From NCBI GenBank assembly GCA_040255345.1, contig JBDZUV010000123.1, positions 1-9,300 of the forward strand: a stretch of DNA of 9,300 bases. The letters are read 5' to 3'. Position 1 is the stretch's first letter. Every line of letters begins with the position of its first letter. Below the pieces are notes generated by a model, which saw only the letters and a program-made list of their open reading frames with translations, was not told the DNA's origin and made no database searches. The stretch is from JAFDWI01 sp040255345 (GTDB taxonomy: Bacteria > Actinomycetota > Acidimicrobiia > Acidimicrobiales > Iamiaceae). Below, one piece after another: positions 1 through 7,460 of the stretch. Made by a program: the position numbers and the translations under genes.

Positions 1-441
1 GGTCGGTTCCCGCGGGTCGGCGACGGCACCCAGCGCCGCTCGATGGTGTACACGGGCAACCTCGTGGAAGGCCTGCTGTGCGCCGAGCGCGGCGAGGTGC
101 CCACGGGCAGCGCGTACTGGATCGCCGATGCCGAGCCCTACGCCCTGGCCGACATCTTCGCGTCGATCCGTGAGGCGTTCGTGGCCGAGGGGTACGACGT
201 GACCGAAGGGCGCATCCGGATTCCCCGGGCCGCCGCGCGACTCGCCGAGTTCCTCGACGGTCGACTCCAGGCATTGGGCAAGTATTCTCAGGGGATGCAC
301 GTGATGGGCGAGCTGAAGGACACGATCGCGTGTGACATCTCCCGGGCCCGCGCCGAGATCGGCTATGACCCCCAGGTGGCGCTGGTCGAGGGGATGCGGG
401 CGTCGATCCGCTGGTGCGTCGAACACGGCGAAGCGCTGTAG
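1..441 (+). CDS. NAD(P)-dependent extended SDR (epimerase/dehydratase-like), C-terminal part, 5' truncated
   Basis: The reading frame is open from base 1 and stops at TAG 439-441, leaving 146 residues. The N-terminal Rossmann fold and the Tyr-x3-Lys site lie outside the window. What remains fits the substrate-binding end of an extended short-chain dehydrogenase/reductase. It begins with a Gly-Asp-Gly loop followed by RSMVYTGNLVEG (about residues 13-24), which matches the position where family members contact substrate and begin the last helices. It ends with a DISRARAEIGYDP segment and a final helix, like the usual 'KA..LGW.P' ending of these enzymes. An internal ATG at 43 is not the true start, because conserved-looking sequence precedes it in frame. 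The family covers NDP-sugar epimerases/dehydratases and 3-beta-hydroxysteroid dehydrogenase-like enzymes; the substrate cannot be told from this fragment. The stop overlaps the start of the next SDR by one base, so the two are probably co-translated. Confidence 0.85.
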   Translation, partial: GRFPRVGDGTQRRSMVYTGNLVEGLLCAERGEVPTGSAYWIADAEPYALADIFASIREAFVAEGYDVTEGRIRIPRAAARLAEFLDGRLQALGKYSQGMHVMGELKDTIACDISRARAEIGYDPQVALVEGMRASIRWCVEHGEAL

Positions 442-1478
442 TGCCGACCCGGGCATTGATCACGGGGGGCAGCGGGTACTTCGGGACCGTGCTCGCCGGA
501 GCGGCCGACGCCGCCGGCATGGACGTGCGGATCTTCGACCTCCACGCTCCCGATTCGACCGATTTCGACGGCTTCGACGTCGACTACGTCGCCGGCGACA
601 TTCGCGACCGCGACGCGGTACGTGCCGCGTGTGACGGTGTGGACGTGGTGTTCCACAACGTCGCCCAGGTACCCCTCGCCAAAGACCGTGACCTGTTCGA
701 GTCGGTGAACGTGACCGGCACCGCGAACCTGTTGATCGCGGCCCGTGACGCCGGGGTGGGCAAGGTCGTGCACACCTCGACCAGCGCGATCTACGGCATC
801 CCCGAACACAACCCGGTCACCGAAGACACCACGCCCACGCCGGTCGAGGACTACGGCAAGGCCAAGTTGACCGGCGAACGCCTCTGTGCCGACGCGGTCG
901 CCGCCGGGCTCGACGTGACGATCGTGCGACCTCGGACGATCATGGGCCACGGGCGTCTGGGGATCATGGCGATGCTCTTCGAGCTGATCGCCGCGGGAGC
1001 GCCGATCCCGCTGTTGGGACGGGGCGACAACCGCTACCAGTTCGTGCACGCCGAAGACCTCGCGTCGGCCTGTCTGCTGGCCGGGCAGCGCGGCGGCCCC
1101 ACCAGCTACAACATCGGCGCGACCGAATTCGGCACGCTGCGGGAGACGCTGCAGCCCCTCATCGACCATGCCGGCACCGGCTCACGGATCCAACCGCTGC
1201 CTCTCGGCGCCGCGCAGTTCGCGATGAAGGCGGCGTCGTTGGCGCATCTGGTACCGCTCGCGCCGTACCACTGGCTGCTCTATGGCGAGTCGCTGTACTT
1301 CGACTGTGCCAAGGCCGAGTCCGAGCTGGGCTGGACGGCGACCCAGTCGAACGCCGAGATGATGATCGAGTCCTACGACTGGTTTCTGGCGCATCGCGAT
1401 TCGCTCGAGGCCGGAGGGTCGGTCCACCAGTCGCCGGCGAAGCTGGGCGTGTTGAAGGTGCTCGAGTATCTGCCGTGA
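441..1478 (+). CDS. NAD-dependent epimerase/dehydratase, extended SDR family
   Basis: This is a 345-residue protein starting at GTG 441, which shares a base with the upstream TAG. This start puts the beta-strand ALITGG and the GGSGYFG nucleotide-binding loop (residues 9-15) right at the N-terminus, as expected. Asp33 at the end of the second strand favours NAD(H). A TSTSAIYG segment (112-119) supplies the catalytic Ser/Thr, and YGKAK (138-142) gives the Tyr and Lys of the active site. RPRTIMG and the 'GRGDNRYQFVHAEDLA' stretch fit the substrate-loop region of extended SDRs. Length is normal for the family (about 310-350). Known members act on NDP-sugars, 3-beta-hydroxysteroids or related alcohols; I cannot choose between them from sequence. 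Directly after it, 28 bp away, lies a polytopic GT-C-like membrane protein, which makes a cell-envelope sugar or lipid role the more attractive inference. The region upstream of the GTG has no strong ribosome site, consistent with translational coupling. Confidence 0.9.
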   Translation: MPTRALITGGSGYFGTVLAGAADAAGMDVRIFDLHAPDSTDFDGFDVDYVAGDIRDRDAVRAACDGVDVVFHNVAQVPLAKDRDLFESVNVTGTANLLIAARDAGVGKVVHTSTSAIYGIPEHNPVTEDTTPTPVEDYGKAKLTGERLCADAVAAGLDVTIVRPRTIMGHGRLGIMAMLFELIAAGAPIPLLGRGDNRYQFVHAEDLASACLLAGQRGGPTSYNIGATEFGTLRETLQPLIDHAGTGSRIQPLPLGAAQFAMKAASLAHLVPLAPYHWLLYGESLYFDCAKAESELGWTATQSNAEMMIESYDWFLAHRDSLEAGGSVHQSPAKLGVLKVLEYLP

Positions 1479-1506
1479 TCGTCCAGGTGGCGACCCGAAG
1501 GCGCCG

Positions 1507-3441
1507 ATGACCGAGACCGACGACGCCACCCCGAACCACACGCCGCCGGCGCTCGACACCGCGGGCTCGGCATGGTGGCGGCGCCCCGGTGTGGTGGCGG
1601 GCGCGTTCGCGGCCGCGTTCGTCATCCCGTTTCTCATCGCCGCCCTGAAGCTGCGCAGCCCCAAACCCTACGTGGTGCTCGACCTCGCCCAGACCGAGAT
1701 GCGGGTGCGGGCGGTGTTCAGCCTGAATCCACCGTTGATCGGCCTGCCGGGTCGTCTCGGTCATTTCGGCGTGCACACCGGGAGCCATCCCGGTCCGTTG
1801 AGCTTCTGGTTGCTCGCCCCCTTCTACAAGCTGTTCGGTTCGACACCGTGGGCGTTGTTCGCCGGGGCGCTCGTGCTGAACTTCGCCTGGATCGCCGTCG
1901 CGCTGTGGTTGGGGTGGCGCCGCGGTCGCCTGGCGATGCTCGTCGGGGTGGGCGCGGTGGTGGTGCTGCTCGTCCACACCTTCGGGATCATCGTCGTCGA
2001 ACAGCCCTGGAACCCGTATCTGCCGCTGATGGCCTGGACGGTCGTGCTCCTCGCGGCGTGGTCGGTACTGGGCGACGACATCGAGATGTTGCCCGTGCTC
2101 GTGGTGGCGGCGAGCTACTGCATGCAGACCCACATCCCGTATCTGGGCATGGGCGGCGGGATGGTCGCGTTCACCGTGATCGCGACGGTGGTGTGGCGCT
2201 ACCAGCGGAGGCGGTCCGATCACGGTGGCGAACCCGCGAAGGAACACCGGCTCGCCTGGCTGTCCGGTGAGCGGGGCTCGTGGCCGTCGATCAGGAAGAT
2301 GTGGACCTGGATCATCGGGTCGTTCGCGGCGGGGCTGGTGTTGTGGGCGCCGCCGATCTTCGATCAGTTCCACTCCAACGAGGGGAACTTCTCGCTCATC
2401 TGGGAGGACGCCACGAACCCACCCCAGGCCGCGGGAGGGATCGTCCAGGGAATCCATCTGGTGCTCGCGCACCTGAACCCGTGGCAGCTCATCACCGGCC
2501 ACGACATCGAGTTCGTCGTGATCAACTCGAACTGGCCCGGGGCGATCTTCCTGGCCGTCTGGGTCGTGGCGTTCGTGTTCGCCTGGCGCTTCCGCGTGCG
2601 CGCCCTGGTGCTGGCGAACGTCGTGATCGCGGCAGCGCTGGTCTTCGCCGTGTTCGCCCTGTCGAAGATCTACGGCGACCTGTACTGGTACCTGATGATG
2701 TGGATGTGGACGATCTGTGCGGCGATGGTCGCGACGGTCGTCTGGGTGGTGATCGAGGCCGTGCGCCGCGCCGAGTTACCGGAACCGACCCTGCGGTGGG
2801 CGCGGGCCGGTTCGTCCGCGGCGCTCGCCGTCGGTCTGGTCGTGTTGTTCGCCACCACGACCCATCAGGCGACCCGGGCGGAGATCCCCGACAGGAACCT
2901 GTCGGATCAGATGGCTCACATCGTCCCCCAGACGATCGCAGCCCTCGAAGCCGGCGAGGTTCCCGGCGACACCGGTCACGGGATGTACCTGGTGACCTGG
3001 TTCGATCCGGTCAAGATCGGAAGTGCGGGCTACACCCTGCTCGACGAGTTGGACGGGCACGGGTTCGACGTGGGTCTGAAGCCGGCGTTCCTGGGCATCG
3101 TGCCGGGACGCCAGACCGTGCCCTTGGGCACCGACCGGGGACTGATCCACCTGTCGGTGGGCGACGCCGACATCGCACGGTGGCGTGCCGACCCGCGCGC
3201 GGTCGAAGCCGCGTACTACGACGGACGAACCCCGGCACAGAAGGCCGAGTTCGCCCGGCTCCGGGAGAACGCCCGGCGGTTGATCGCCGAGGCGGGAGGC
3301 GACCCCGACGTGATCGACAAGTCGCTCACGGGTGCGTCGCTGAACACCGCCCTGCCGCTGCAGGCCACCCAGGACATGTCGAAGATGTCGGAGATCGGCC
3401 TGCCCATCGCGGTGTTCTTCGCCCCGCCGGGAACCGCCTGA
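1507..3441 (+). CDS. Polytopic membrane protein, GT-C glycosyltransferase-like
   Basis: This 644-residue protein starts at ATG 1507, with GAAGG at 1497-1501 five bases upstream as a good ribosome site. A short hydrophilic N-terminus is followed by a membrane segment at about 28-46 and a long external loop containing Asp59 and Glu64 and then HPGPLSFWLLAP (94-105). Further hydrophobic segments lie near 114-137, 141-163, 172-188, 214-230, 265-282, 343-360, 363-385, 389-417 and 434-451. Residues 452-644 are a soluble, probably extracytoplasmic, domain. An acidic residue pair in the first external loop plus many membrane spans is the layout of GT-C enzymes, which transfer sugars from polyprenyl-phosphate donors (GT39/ArnT/arabinosyltransferase types). 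The WNPYLP (168-173) and QTHIPYL (206-212) segments recall actinobacterial membrane proteins that I know only as uncharacterised. Donor and acceptor are unknown, and the glycosyltransferase assignment is an inference from topology and loop motifs. It follows two SDR genes, probably in one operon. Confidence 0.8.
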   Translation: MTETDDATPNHTPPALDTAGSAWWRRPGVVAGAFAAAFVIPFLIAALKLRSPKPYVVLDLAQTEMRVRAVFSLNPPLIGLPGRLGHFGVHTGSHPGPLSFWLLAPFYKLFGSTPWALFAGALVLNFAWIAVALWLGWRRGRLAMLVGVGAVVVLLVHTFGIIVVEQPWNPYLPLMAWTVVLLAAWSVLGDDIEMLPVLVVAASYCMQTHIPYLGMGGGMVAFTVIATVVWRYQRRRSDHGGEPAKEHRLAWLSGERGSWPSIRKMWTWIIGSFAAGLVLWAPPIFDQFHSNEGNFSLIWEDATNPPQAAGGIVQGIHLVLAHLNPWQLITGHDIEFVVINSNWPGAIFLAVWVVAFVFAWRFRVRALVLANVVIAAALVFAVFALSKIYGDLYWYLMMWMWTICAAMVATVVWVVIEAVRRAELPEPTLRWARAGSSAALAVGLVVLFATTTHQATRAEIPDRNLSDQMAHIVPQTIAALEAGEVPGDTGHGMYLVTWFDPVKIGSAGYTLLDELDGHGFDVGLKPAFLGIVPGRQTVPLGTDRGLIHLSVGDADIARWRADPRAVEAAYYDGRTPAQKAEFARLRENARRLIAEAGGDPDVIDKSLTGASLNTALPLQATQDMSKMSEIGLPIAVFFAPPGTA

Positions 3442-3686
3442 TCAGGCCAGGTCTGCCGCATTCGGCGATCACACTGCGAGACGCAACCCACCATCTCACG
3501 ATGTCTGGTGTTCATCGACGTTTGGAGAGCACCTCGGTGAACTCGGCTGCCCGATCATGGCGGCCACATGGATGTCGACGGCGATGACCACTCTCACAGG
3601 TGAATGTTCAGTCCCGTGCGCGGCCACGTCGAATCCTGCGTGACTCGGCAACCGCGGCGAGGGCCGGATGCCCGGCCGCTGCCCGT
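3442..3686. other. Convergent intergenic gap, no gene seen
   Basis: These 245 bases separate the ends of the plus-strand GT-C-like gene and the minus-strand GMC gene. The short ORFs here lack homology-like composition, and the plus-strand ones run on as antisense readings of the GMC gene. I see no tRNA and no tandem repeat. The only structured element I can support is the small hairpin near the right end (3662-3677). A weaker bulged stem around 3488-3510 is too poor to call. Confidence 0.6.
3662..3677 (-). terminator. Possible weak terminator hairpin of the minus-strand operon
   Basis: GGCCGG (3662-3667) and CCGGCC (3672-3677) form a perfect 6-bp GC stem with a four-base ATGC loop, ten bases beyond the stop codon of the GMC oxidoreductase gene. 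No T-run follows on either strand, so it is not a canonical intrinsic terminator. In very GC-rich DNA a 6-bp stem can occur by chance. The position between two convergent genes is the main support. Confidence 0.3.
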
Positions 3687-5102
3687 TCAGGAAGCGAGGA
3701 AGGCGTGGGTGTTGCGGGTGGCGAGCATCATGATCGCCGCCTGGGGGTTCACGCCCGGCGCATCGGGAAGCAGCGACGCGTCGTTGATGTAGAGGTTCTC
3801 GGTGCCACGCAACCGGCCGAAGCTGTCGGCCGCCGCCCGGCGCGGGTCCTCACCCATCCGCACCGTCGAGGTCAGGTGCACGGTCATCACGTTCGCCCGT
3901 GACCGGCTGATCGCCTCCCACCACTGCACGAGGTCGTCGGGGTGGCGCAGGATCGGGCCGCCCACGATGCCCGGGTACAGCTCGGTCGCGCCCGCCGCGA
4001 ACAGTGCCGACCCCAGATGCAGCACCCCGCGGGCGAGGCGCGACATGTCGGCCTCGCTCATCGCGTAGAACACCACCGGTGACCGCAACCCGGGCAACCC
4101 CACGACCCGGCCGCCCCCGCCACGGATCGCCGCGTAGTAGACCGCGACGTTGCGCCAGTCGGCGAGCGCGTCTTCATAGGGCAGCGACGTGTCGGCCAGG
4201 GCGAGCGCGACGTGCCCCCGACGCGACGCCGAACCACCGATCGTGAGATGAGGGCCGAACTCCATGATCCGGTGCATCGGCACCTCGCCATGGTCCATTT
4301 CGGTGTCGAAGCGCGCCGCGACCTTGATCGTCGGATGGAACCGCAGCCCGGTGCCGATGCCCCTACGGAACCCACTGTGCTGCAACAACAGCGGTGTCTG
4401 GACGGCCCCGCCACACACGAACACGTCATCCGCGACGATCCGGACCGGCTCATCGCCTCCCTCGGCCGTCGACACACCGACCGCGGCCCGGAAGCACCCG
4501 TCACGCACCTCGAGCCGGTCGATCCGGGTGTCGGCCACGAGGCTCGCCCCGGCCTGCAGCGCCCGCGGAATGTAGGTGCGCGCCATCGTCTGCTTCGTGG
4601 CGTGGCCGTCGGGGGAGTAGCTGAACGCCCGGGCGAACTCGGTCGAACGCCACCCGAGCGCATCGGCGCCCTCGGCGATCTTCGCCGACGCCGGAGGTGC
4701 CTCGTCCGGCACCGTGGTGATGTCGAGAAAATCCTCGACCTCGGCGGCCGCGGCGGCCAACACGTCGGGACCGAAATCGCCGATCCGGTACTCGGTCGCC
4801 CAGGCGCTGCTCAGATAGTCGGGCAGGCGACGGTACAACCCGCTGTTGACCTCGGTCGAGCCGCCCACGCACCGACCCTCTGCGTAGGAGATGCCGGGAT
4901 TGCCGAGTGCCGCGGTCAGCCCGTGGTTGCGGTAGCGGGTCATCATCTCGTCCATCGAGAAGGCCTCGACGTCGCCGGGCGTGTGCCACGCCCCCTCCTC
5001 GACGATCACCACATCGCGGCCGGCCTCGGCACACAACGCCGCGGTCACCGCACCGCCGGCTCCCGAGCCGATCACGAGCACTTCGGTCCGGATGTGCTTC
5101 AT
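3687..5102 (-). CDS. GMC-family FAD-dependent oxidoreductase
   Basis: This 471-residue flavoprotein would oxidise an alcohol (CH-OH) group using FAD. The N-terminus carries the FAD Rossmann motif GSGAGG (12-17), with Glu35/Glu36 at the end of the second strand for ribose binding. GRCVGGSTEVNSG (76-88) is the GMC signature that contacts FAD. Near the C-terminus, VHLTSTVRMG (408-417) supplies the active-site His409, and NDASLLP (440-446) followed by GVNP gives Asn452. The 43-residue spacing and the His/Asn pair match GMC enzymes of the choline-oxidase type rather than the His/His pair of glucose oxidase. There is no signal peptide, so it is probably cytoplasmic. The length is at the short end for GMC proteins, as in bacterial cholesterol/long-chain-alcohol-oxidase-like members. 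The ATG overlaps the preceding gene's stop (ATGA), with GGAA seven bases upstream. Substrate and electron acceptor are unknown. Confidence 0.93.
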   Translation of the reverse strand: MKHIRTEVLVIGSGAGGAVTAALCAEAGRDVVIVEEGAWHTPGDVEAFSMDEMMTRYRNHGLTAALGNPGISYAEGRCVGGSTEVNSGLYRRLPDYLSSAWATEYRIGDFGPDVLAAAAAEVEDFLDITTVPDEAPPASAKIAEGADALGWRSTEFARAFSYSPDGHATKQTMARTYIPRALQAGASLVADTRIDRLEVRDGCFRAAVGVSTAEGGDEPVRIVADDVFVCGGAVQTPLLLQHSGFRRGIGTGLRFHPTIKVAARFDTEMDHGEVPMHRIMEFGPHLTIGGSASRRGHVALALADTSLPYEDALADWRNVAVYYAAIRGGGGRVVGLPGLRSPVVFYAMSEADMSRLARGVLHLGSALFAAGATELYPGIVGGPILRHPDDLVQWWEAISRSRANVMTVHLTSTVRMGEDPRRAAADSFGRLRGTENLYINDASLLPDAPGVNPQAAIMMLATRNTHAFLAS

Positions 5103-5437
5103 GAGGCGGTTCCGAGCTCTCGGTCTGCGGGCAGCGTCTCCTGATCGGCGAAGAGCACCAACGACGACAACAGGCGCGCGTACTGACGGATCGGGGTCAG
5201 CGGGTTCGACTCCCAGCTTGCGATCAGCTCTCGTAGCACCTCGTCGTCGGGGATCCGCCCACCGTGGGTGACCCGCGTGACCGCTTCGAGCAGCACCGAA
5301 TCCAGGGCGATGCCGATCTTCAGATGTTGGGGAAGGTCGGCGAGTGACCCGGCGATGAACGCCTCGGTGGCACCACGCTGGGTGGGGTCCAGCGGGGCGA
5401 GCAGAGCGTCGATGATCCGGTTTCTGAACGATCCCAT
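5099..5437 (-). CDS. Small uncharacterised protein, possible GMC partner subunit
   Basis: This 112-residue protein starts at ATG 5437 (MGSFRNRIIDALL). The frame stays open further upstream, but that extension would run into the preceding gene and is arginine/threonine-rich shadow sequence, so I chose the internal ATG, 13 bp after the upstream stop. The protein has no signal peptide or membrane segment and appears mostly helical, with a 'LAPLDPTQRGATEAFIAG' stretch at about 12-29 and an IRQYARLLSSLVLFAD segment near 82-97. Its TGA overlaps the ATG of the GMC oxidoreductase gene by four bases, so the two products are likely made in linked amounts. I do not recognise the family with certainty. 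Small helical subunits (gluconate 2-dehydrogenase subunit 3 type) accompany some GMC flavoproteins, and plant long-chain alcohol oxidases have a comparable extra N-terminal region. A similar role is an inference from gene order, size and helical character only. Confidence 0.75.
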   Translation of the reverse strand: MGSFRNRIIDALLAPLDPTQRGATEAFIAGSLADLPQHLKIGIALDSVLLEAVTRVTHGGRIPDDEVLRELIASWESNPLTPIRQYARLLSSLVLFADQETLPADRELGTAS

Positions 5438-5450
5438 GCGGTCGACGAGC

Positions 5451-6641
5451 CTACCGGTCGGCTGCGGTCGCGTCGGACGTGTCGCCGCCGCCCCGAGCCG
5501 GCGTCGGGCCGCTCGTCGGGTGTCTCGGGGTTGCCGGCTCGTCGTCTTCGTCGTCGTCGAGGTCGGCCAGACGCAATGCCAGGCCACCAGAGGCGATCGC
5601 CGCGACGATCGCACCGGCGGCCGTGCCCAGCGCCGCGGCGATGATCAACCGCGTGAGGGTCGGATCGAGGCTCCCGAGTGGTACCGCCTTGTCGAAGGCC
5701 GGCACGCGCAGCACCGCCCACACCCCGAGCGCCGCCGCCGCAGCGAGCACCGCGATCGAGCGCGCCGCCGCGCTGCGGAGCGCGAGCGCGCCGATGGCCA
5801 GCACCACACACACGATCGGCAGCGCCACCCAGATCGGGTTGCCTCCGGCGAGCGCCGGAACCACGGCGAGTTCTGAAGCCCCCGCCCACAGCGCGAGGCC
5901 GCCGACGACGAGCAGCGCCCCGGCGGCGATCCGGGCGGCCGGACCGCGCAGGATCAGCCCGGCAACCGCCAGCAACACCAGCAGCGACGTTGCGAGTCCC
6001 CACTGGGGGAACGGGCTCGGCGCCGGAAACTCCCGGAGTTCACCCAGGATCTCGTAGTCGGTGCCATCGACGCTCAGCGGCACATACCAGAGCCCGTCGT
6101 CGCGGTCCGAGATCACCACCCGGTTCGTGCCGGGCAGCAACGTCGGGTCGATCTGCGGGGTCATGTAGTGGATGCGGTGGTCGTGCCACACGTAGTTGCC
6201 ACCGTGCCCGACGGTCTTCCACCGGGGGTTCTTCGTGGCCCCCTCGATCGTCACCCAGTCGGGGATGTCGGTGTTCTCGGCCGATCCGAAACGGCTCTGG
6301 TTCAGGTACGTCGCGCTCGACGCCTGGTTCTCCTCGACGGTGCCCTGTTCGTCGACCCGCAGCCACGGTTCGCCGGTGTAGCCGGGCATCTCCACGGTGT
6401 GGCCCGCTTCGACGGTCAGGTCGAGGAACCCGTCGCCGCCCACGACCTTCGCCGTGATCGGCACGTCGACCGCGGCGGCACACGTGGGAGGTTTCGCCCG
6501 CGGGGCGGGCGCCCTGACGACACAGAGCTCCTTCGAGCGGTAGTTGCCGGGCTCGGCCGGGTCGGCGCCGGCGGCCGGCGCCACGGCGACGAGTCCGCAC
6601 ACGGCCACGGCGACCCCGGCGAGCAGCCGACGCACGTTCAC
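5451..6641 (-). CDS. Exported membrane-anchored protein with HDHRIHYM motif, unknown function
   Basis: This 396-residue protein starts at GTG 6641. Residues 1-26 are a typical signal peptide (two Arg, hydrophobic core, Ala-Gly-Ala before the likely cut). An extracytoplasmic domain of about 180 residues follows, with two cysteines (40 and 54) that could form a disulfide, an 'EPWLRVDEQGTVEENQ' region, and WHDHRIHYM at 152-160. Five hydrophobic spans lie at about 214-231, 234-253, 268-288, 292-311 and 330-354. The tail begins with an acidic run (LDDDEDDE, 361-368) and ends polar and disordered. The clustered histidines 153, 155 and 158 suggest metal binding. I recall similar WHDHR-containing hypothetical proteins in actinobacteria, sometimes near copper-handling genes, but cannot verify this here. 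The start overlaps the stop of the upstream hisN-like gene by GTGA and lacks a clear ribosome site, so translation is probably coupled. The function is unknown. Confidence 0.88.
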   Translation of the reverse strand: MNVRRLLAGVAVAVCGLVAVAPAAGADPAEPGNYRSKELCVVRAPAPRAKPPTCAAAVDVPITAKVVGGDGFLDLTVEAGHTVEMPGYTGEPWLRVDEQGTVEENQASSATYLNQSRFGSAENTDIPDWVTIEGATKNPRWKTVGHGGNYVWHDHRIHYMTPQIDPTLLPGTNRVVISDRDDGLWYVPLSVDGTDYEILGELREFPAPSPFPQWGLATSLLVLLAVAGLILRGPAARIAAGALLVVGGLALWAGASELAVVPALAGGNPIWVALPIVCVVLAIGALALRSAAARSIAVLAAAAALGVWAVLRVPAFDKAVPLGSLDPTLTRLIIAAALGTAAGAIVAAIASGGLALRLADLDDDEDDEPATPRHPTSGPTPARGGGDTSDATAADR

Positions 6642-7429
6642 CGGACCGGCTCGTCGGGATGCAGGATCGCGAGCAACCCGTCGTGGAGGTGCCCGTTCGA
6701 GGCCAGACCCGAACCGCCGCCCGGACCGGGCAGGCCCTGCAGGTCGGTGAAGCGGCCACCGGCCTCGGCCAGGATCACCGGCACCGGCGCGAGGTCGTAG
6801 AGCTCGGCGACCGAATCGGCCATGGCCTCGGCGCGGCCGGTGGCGACCATGGTGTAGCCGTAGCCGTCACCCCAGGTCCGCAGGTGCACGCCGTGCGTGT
6901 TCAACTGGTCGATGACGTCGCCCGGCCAGCCGGCGAAACCCGAGGTCATCAGGTAGGAATCGGTGAGCTGCGCGGTGTCGTTCACGTGGATGGTGTCACC
7001 GTTGCACCAGGCCCCCAGGCCCCGGCCGGCGTACACCGTCTCACCCAACGCGGGCACGTTGATCACGCCGACGGCGATGCCCGTGGCGTCTTCGAGTGCC
7101 AACAGGTTCGTGTACAGCGGCACCCCATGGGTGAAGGCTTTCGTGCCGTCGATCGGGTCGATGATCCAGCGACGTCCCGAGGTGCCCGGGGTCTCGGCCT
7201 GTTCCTCGCCGAAGATCCCGTCTGCAGGGAACAGCTCGGCGATCTCGGCGCGCAACTGGGCCTCGGCGCCTCGGTCTGCCGCGGTCACCGGGGTGCCGTC
7301 GCCCTTGGTGTCGACCTGCAGGTCGGCGCGGCGGAAGTACTCCAGGGTGAGCTCGCCCGCTCGCCGGGCGAGTCCGACCGCTTCGTCCAGGAGGCCTCGG
7401 TCGACCGGGGTGGAGTCCTGCGCCGTCAT
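6638..7429 (-). CDS. hisN: Histidinol-phosphatase, inositol monophosphatase family
   Basis: This 263-residue Mg-dependent phosphomonoesterase has the metal-binding motifs in order: FGEE (73-76), WIIDPIDGT (88-96) and the later Asp212 in ELYDLAP. TPVTAAD (46-52) is the usual loop before the first metal ligand. The 'WGDGYGY' segment at 186-192, followed by VATGRAEAM, matches the actinobacterial HisN type (histidinol-phosphate to histidinol, the penultimate part of histidine synthesis) better than SuhB or CysQ. An inositol-1-phosphatase or other sugar-phosphatase activity cannot be excluded. I chose ATG 7427-7429. ATG 7433-7435, two codons earlier, is also possible, with a weak AAG-type ribosome site serving either. 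The open frame extends to 7588, but that part crosses the divergent promoter and the start of prfC. It heads the minus-strand operon, and its TGA overlaps the next gene's GTG. No other his genes are in view. Confidence 0.8.
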   Translation of the reverse strand: MTAQDSTPVDRGLLDEAVGLARRAGELTLEYFRRADLQVDTKGDGTPVTAADRGAEAQLRAEIAELFPADGIFGEEQAETPGTSGRRWIIDPIDGTKAFTHGVPLYTNLLALEDATGIAVGVINVPALGETVYAGRGLGAWCNGDTIHVNDTAQLTDSYLMTSGFAGWPGDVIDQLNTHGVHLRTWGDGYGYTMVATGRAEAMADSVAELYDLAPVPVILAEAGGRFTDLQGLPGPGGGSGLASNGHLHDGLLAILHPDEPVR

Positions 7430-7460
7430 GGCCATCAGCTTGGCATCTGGCCGCGCACGT

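Noticed and set aside
363..1169. 268-codon open frame on the minus strand across the second SDR
   Set aside because: It is a shadow frame: the plus-strand reading has Rossmann and YxxxK motifs, while this one gives low-complexity Arg/Val/Gly-rich sequence without motifs.
1159..2502. 447-codon open frame on the minus strand across the membrane protein
   Set aside because: It is antisense to the GT-C-like gene, with Arg/His/Pro-rich composition typical of GC-rich non-coding frames and no domain.
3488..3510. Bulged stem around CACCATC and GATG...GTG as a terminator for the membrane protein gene
   Set aside because: It needs a four-base bulge and has only about seven pairs with no T-run; too weak to call.
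2280..3587. 435-codon plus-strand frame overlapping the membrane protein and the gap after it
   Set aside because: It is a +1-type shadow frame, very Arg/Gly/Pro-rich, without hydrophobic segments or motifs; the overlapping frame has clear membrane spans.
3600..3902. 100-codon plus-strand frame with an ATG near a weak AGG site in the convergent gap
   Set aside because: Most of it is antisense to the GMC C-terminus, including the catalytic motif region, and its composition is non-coding.
4212..5144. 310-codon plus-strand frame across the GMC gene
   Set aside because: It is antisense to a gene with a full set of GMC motifs; no recognisable features of its own.
5438..5614. 59-codon upstream extension of the 112-residue protein
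   Set aside because: It would overlap the end of the HDHRIHYM gene by over 150 bases and is low-complexity; the internal ATG 13 bp after that gene's stop is the better start.
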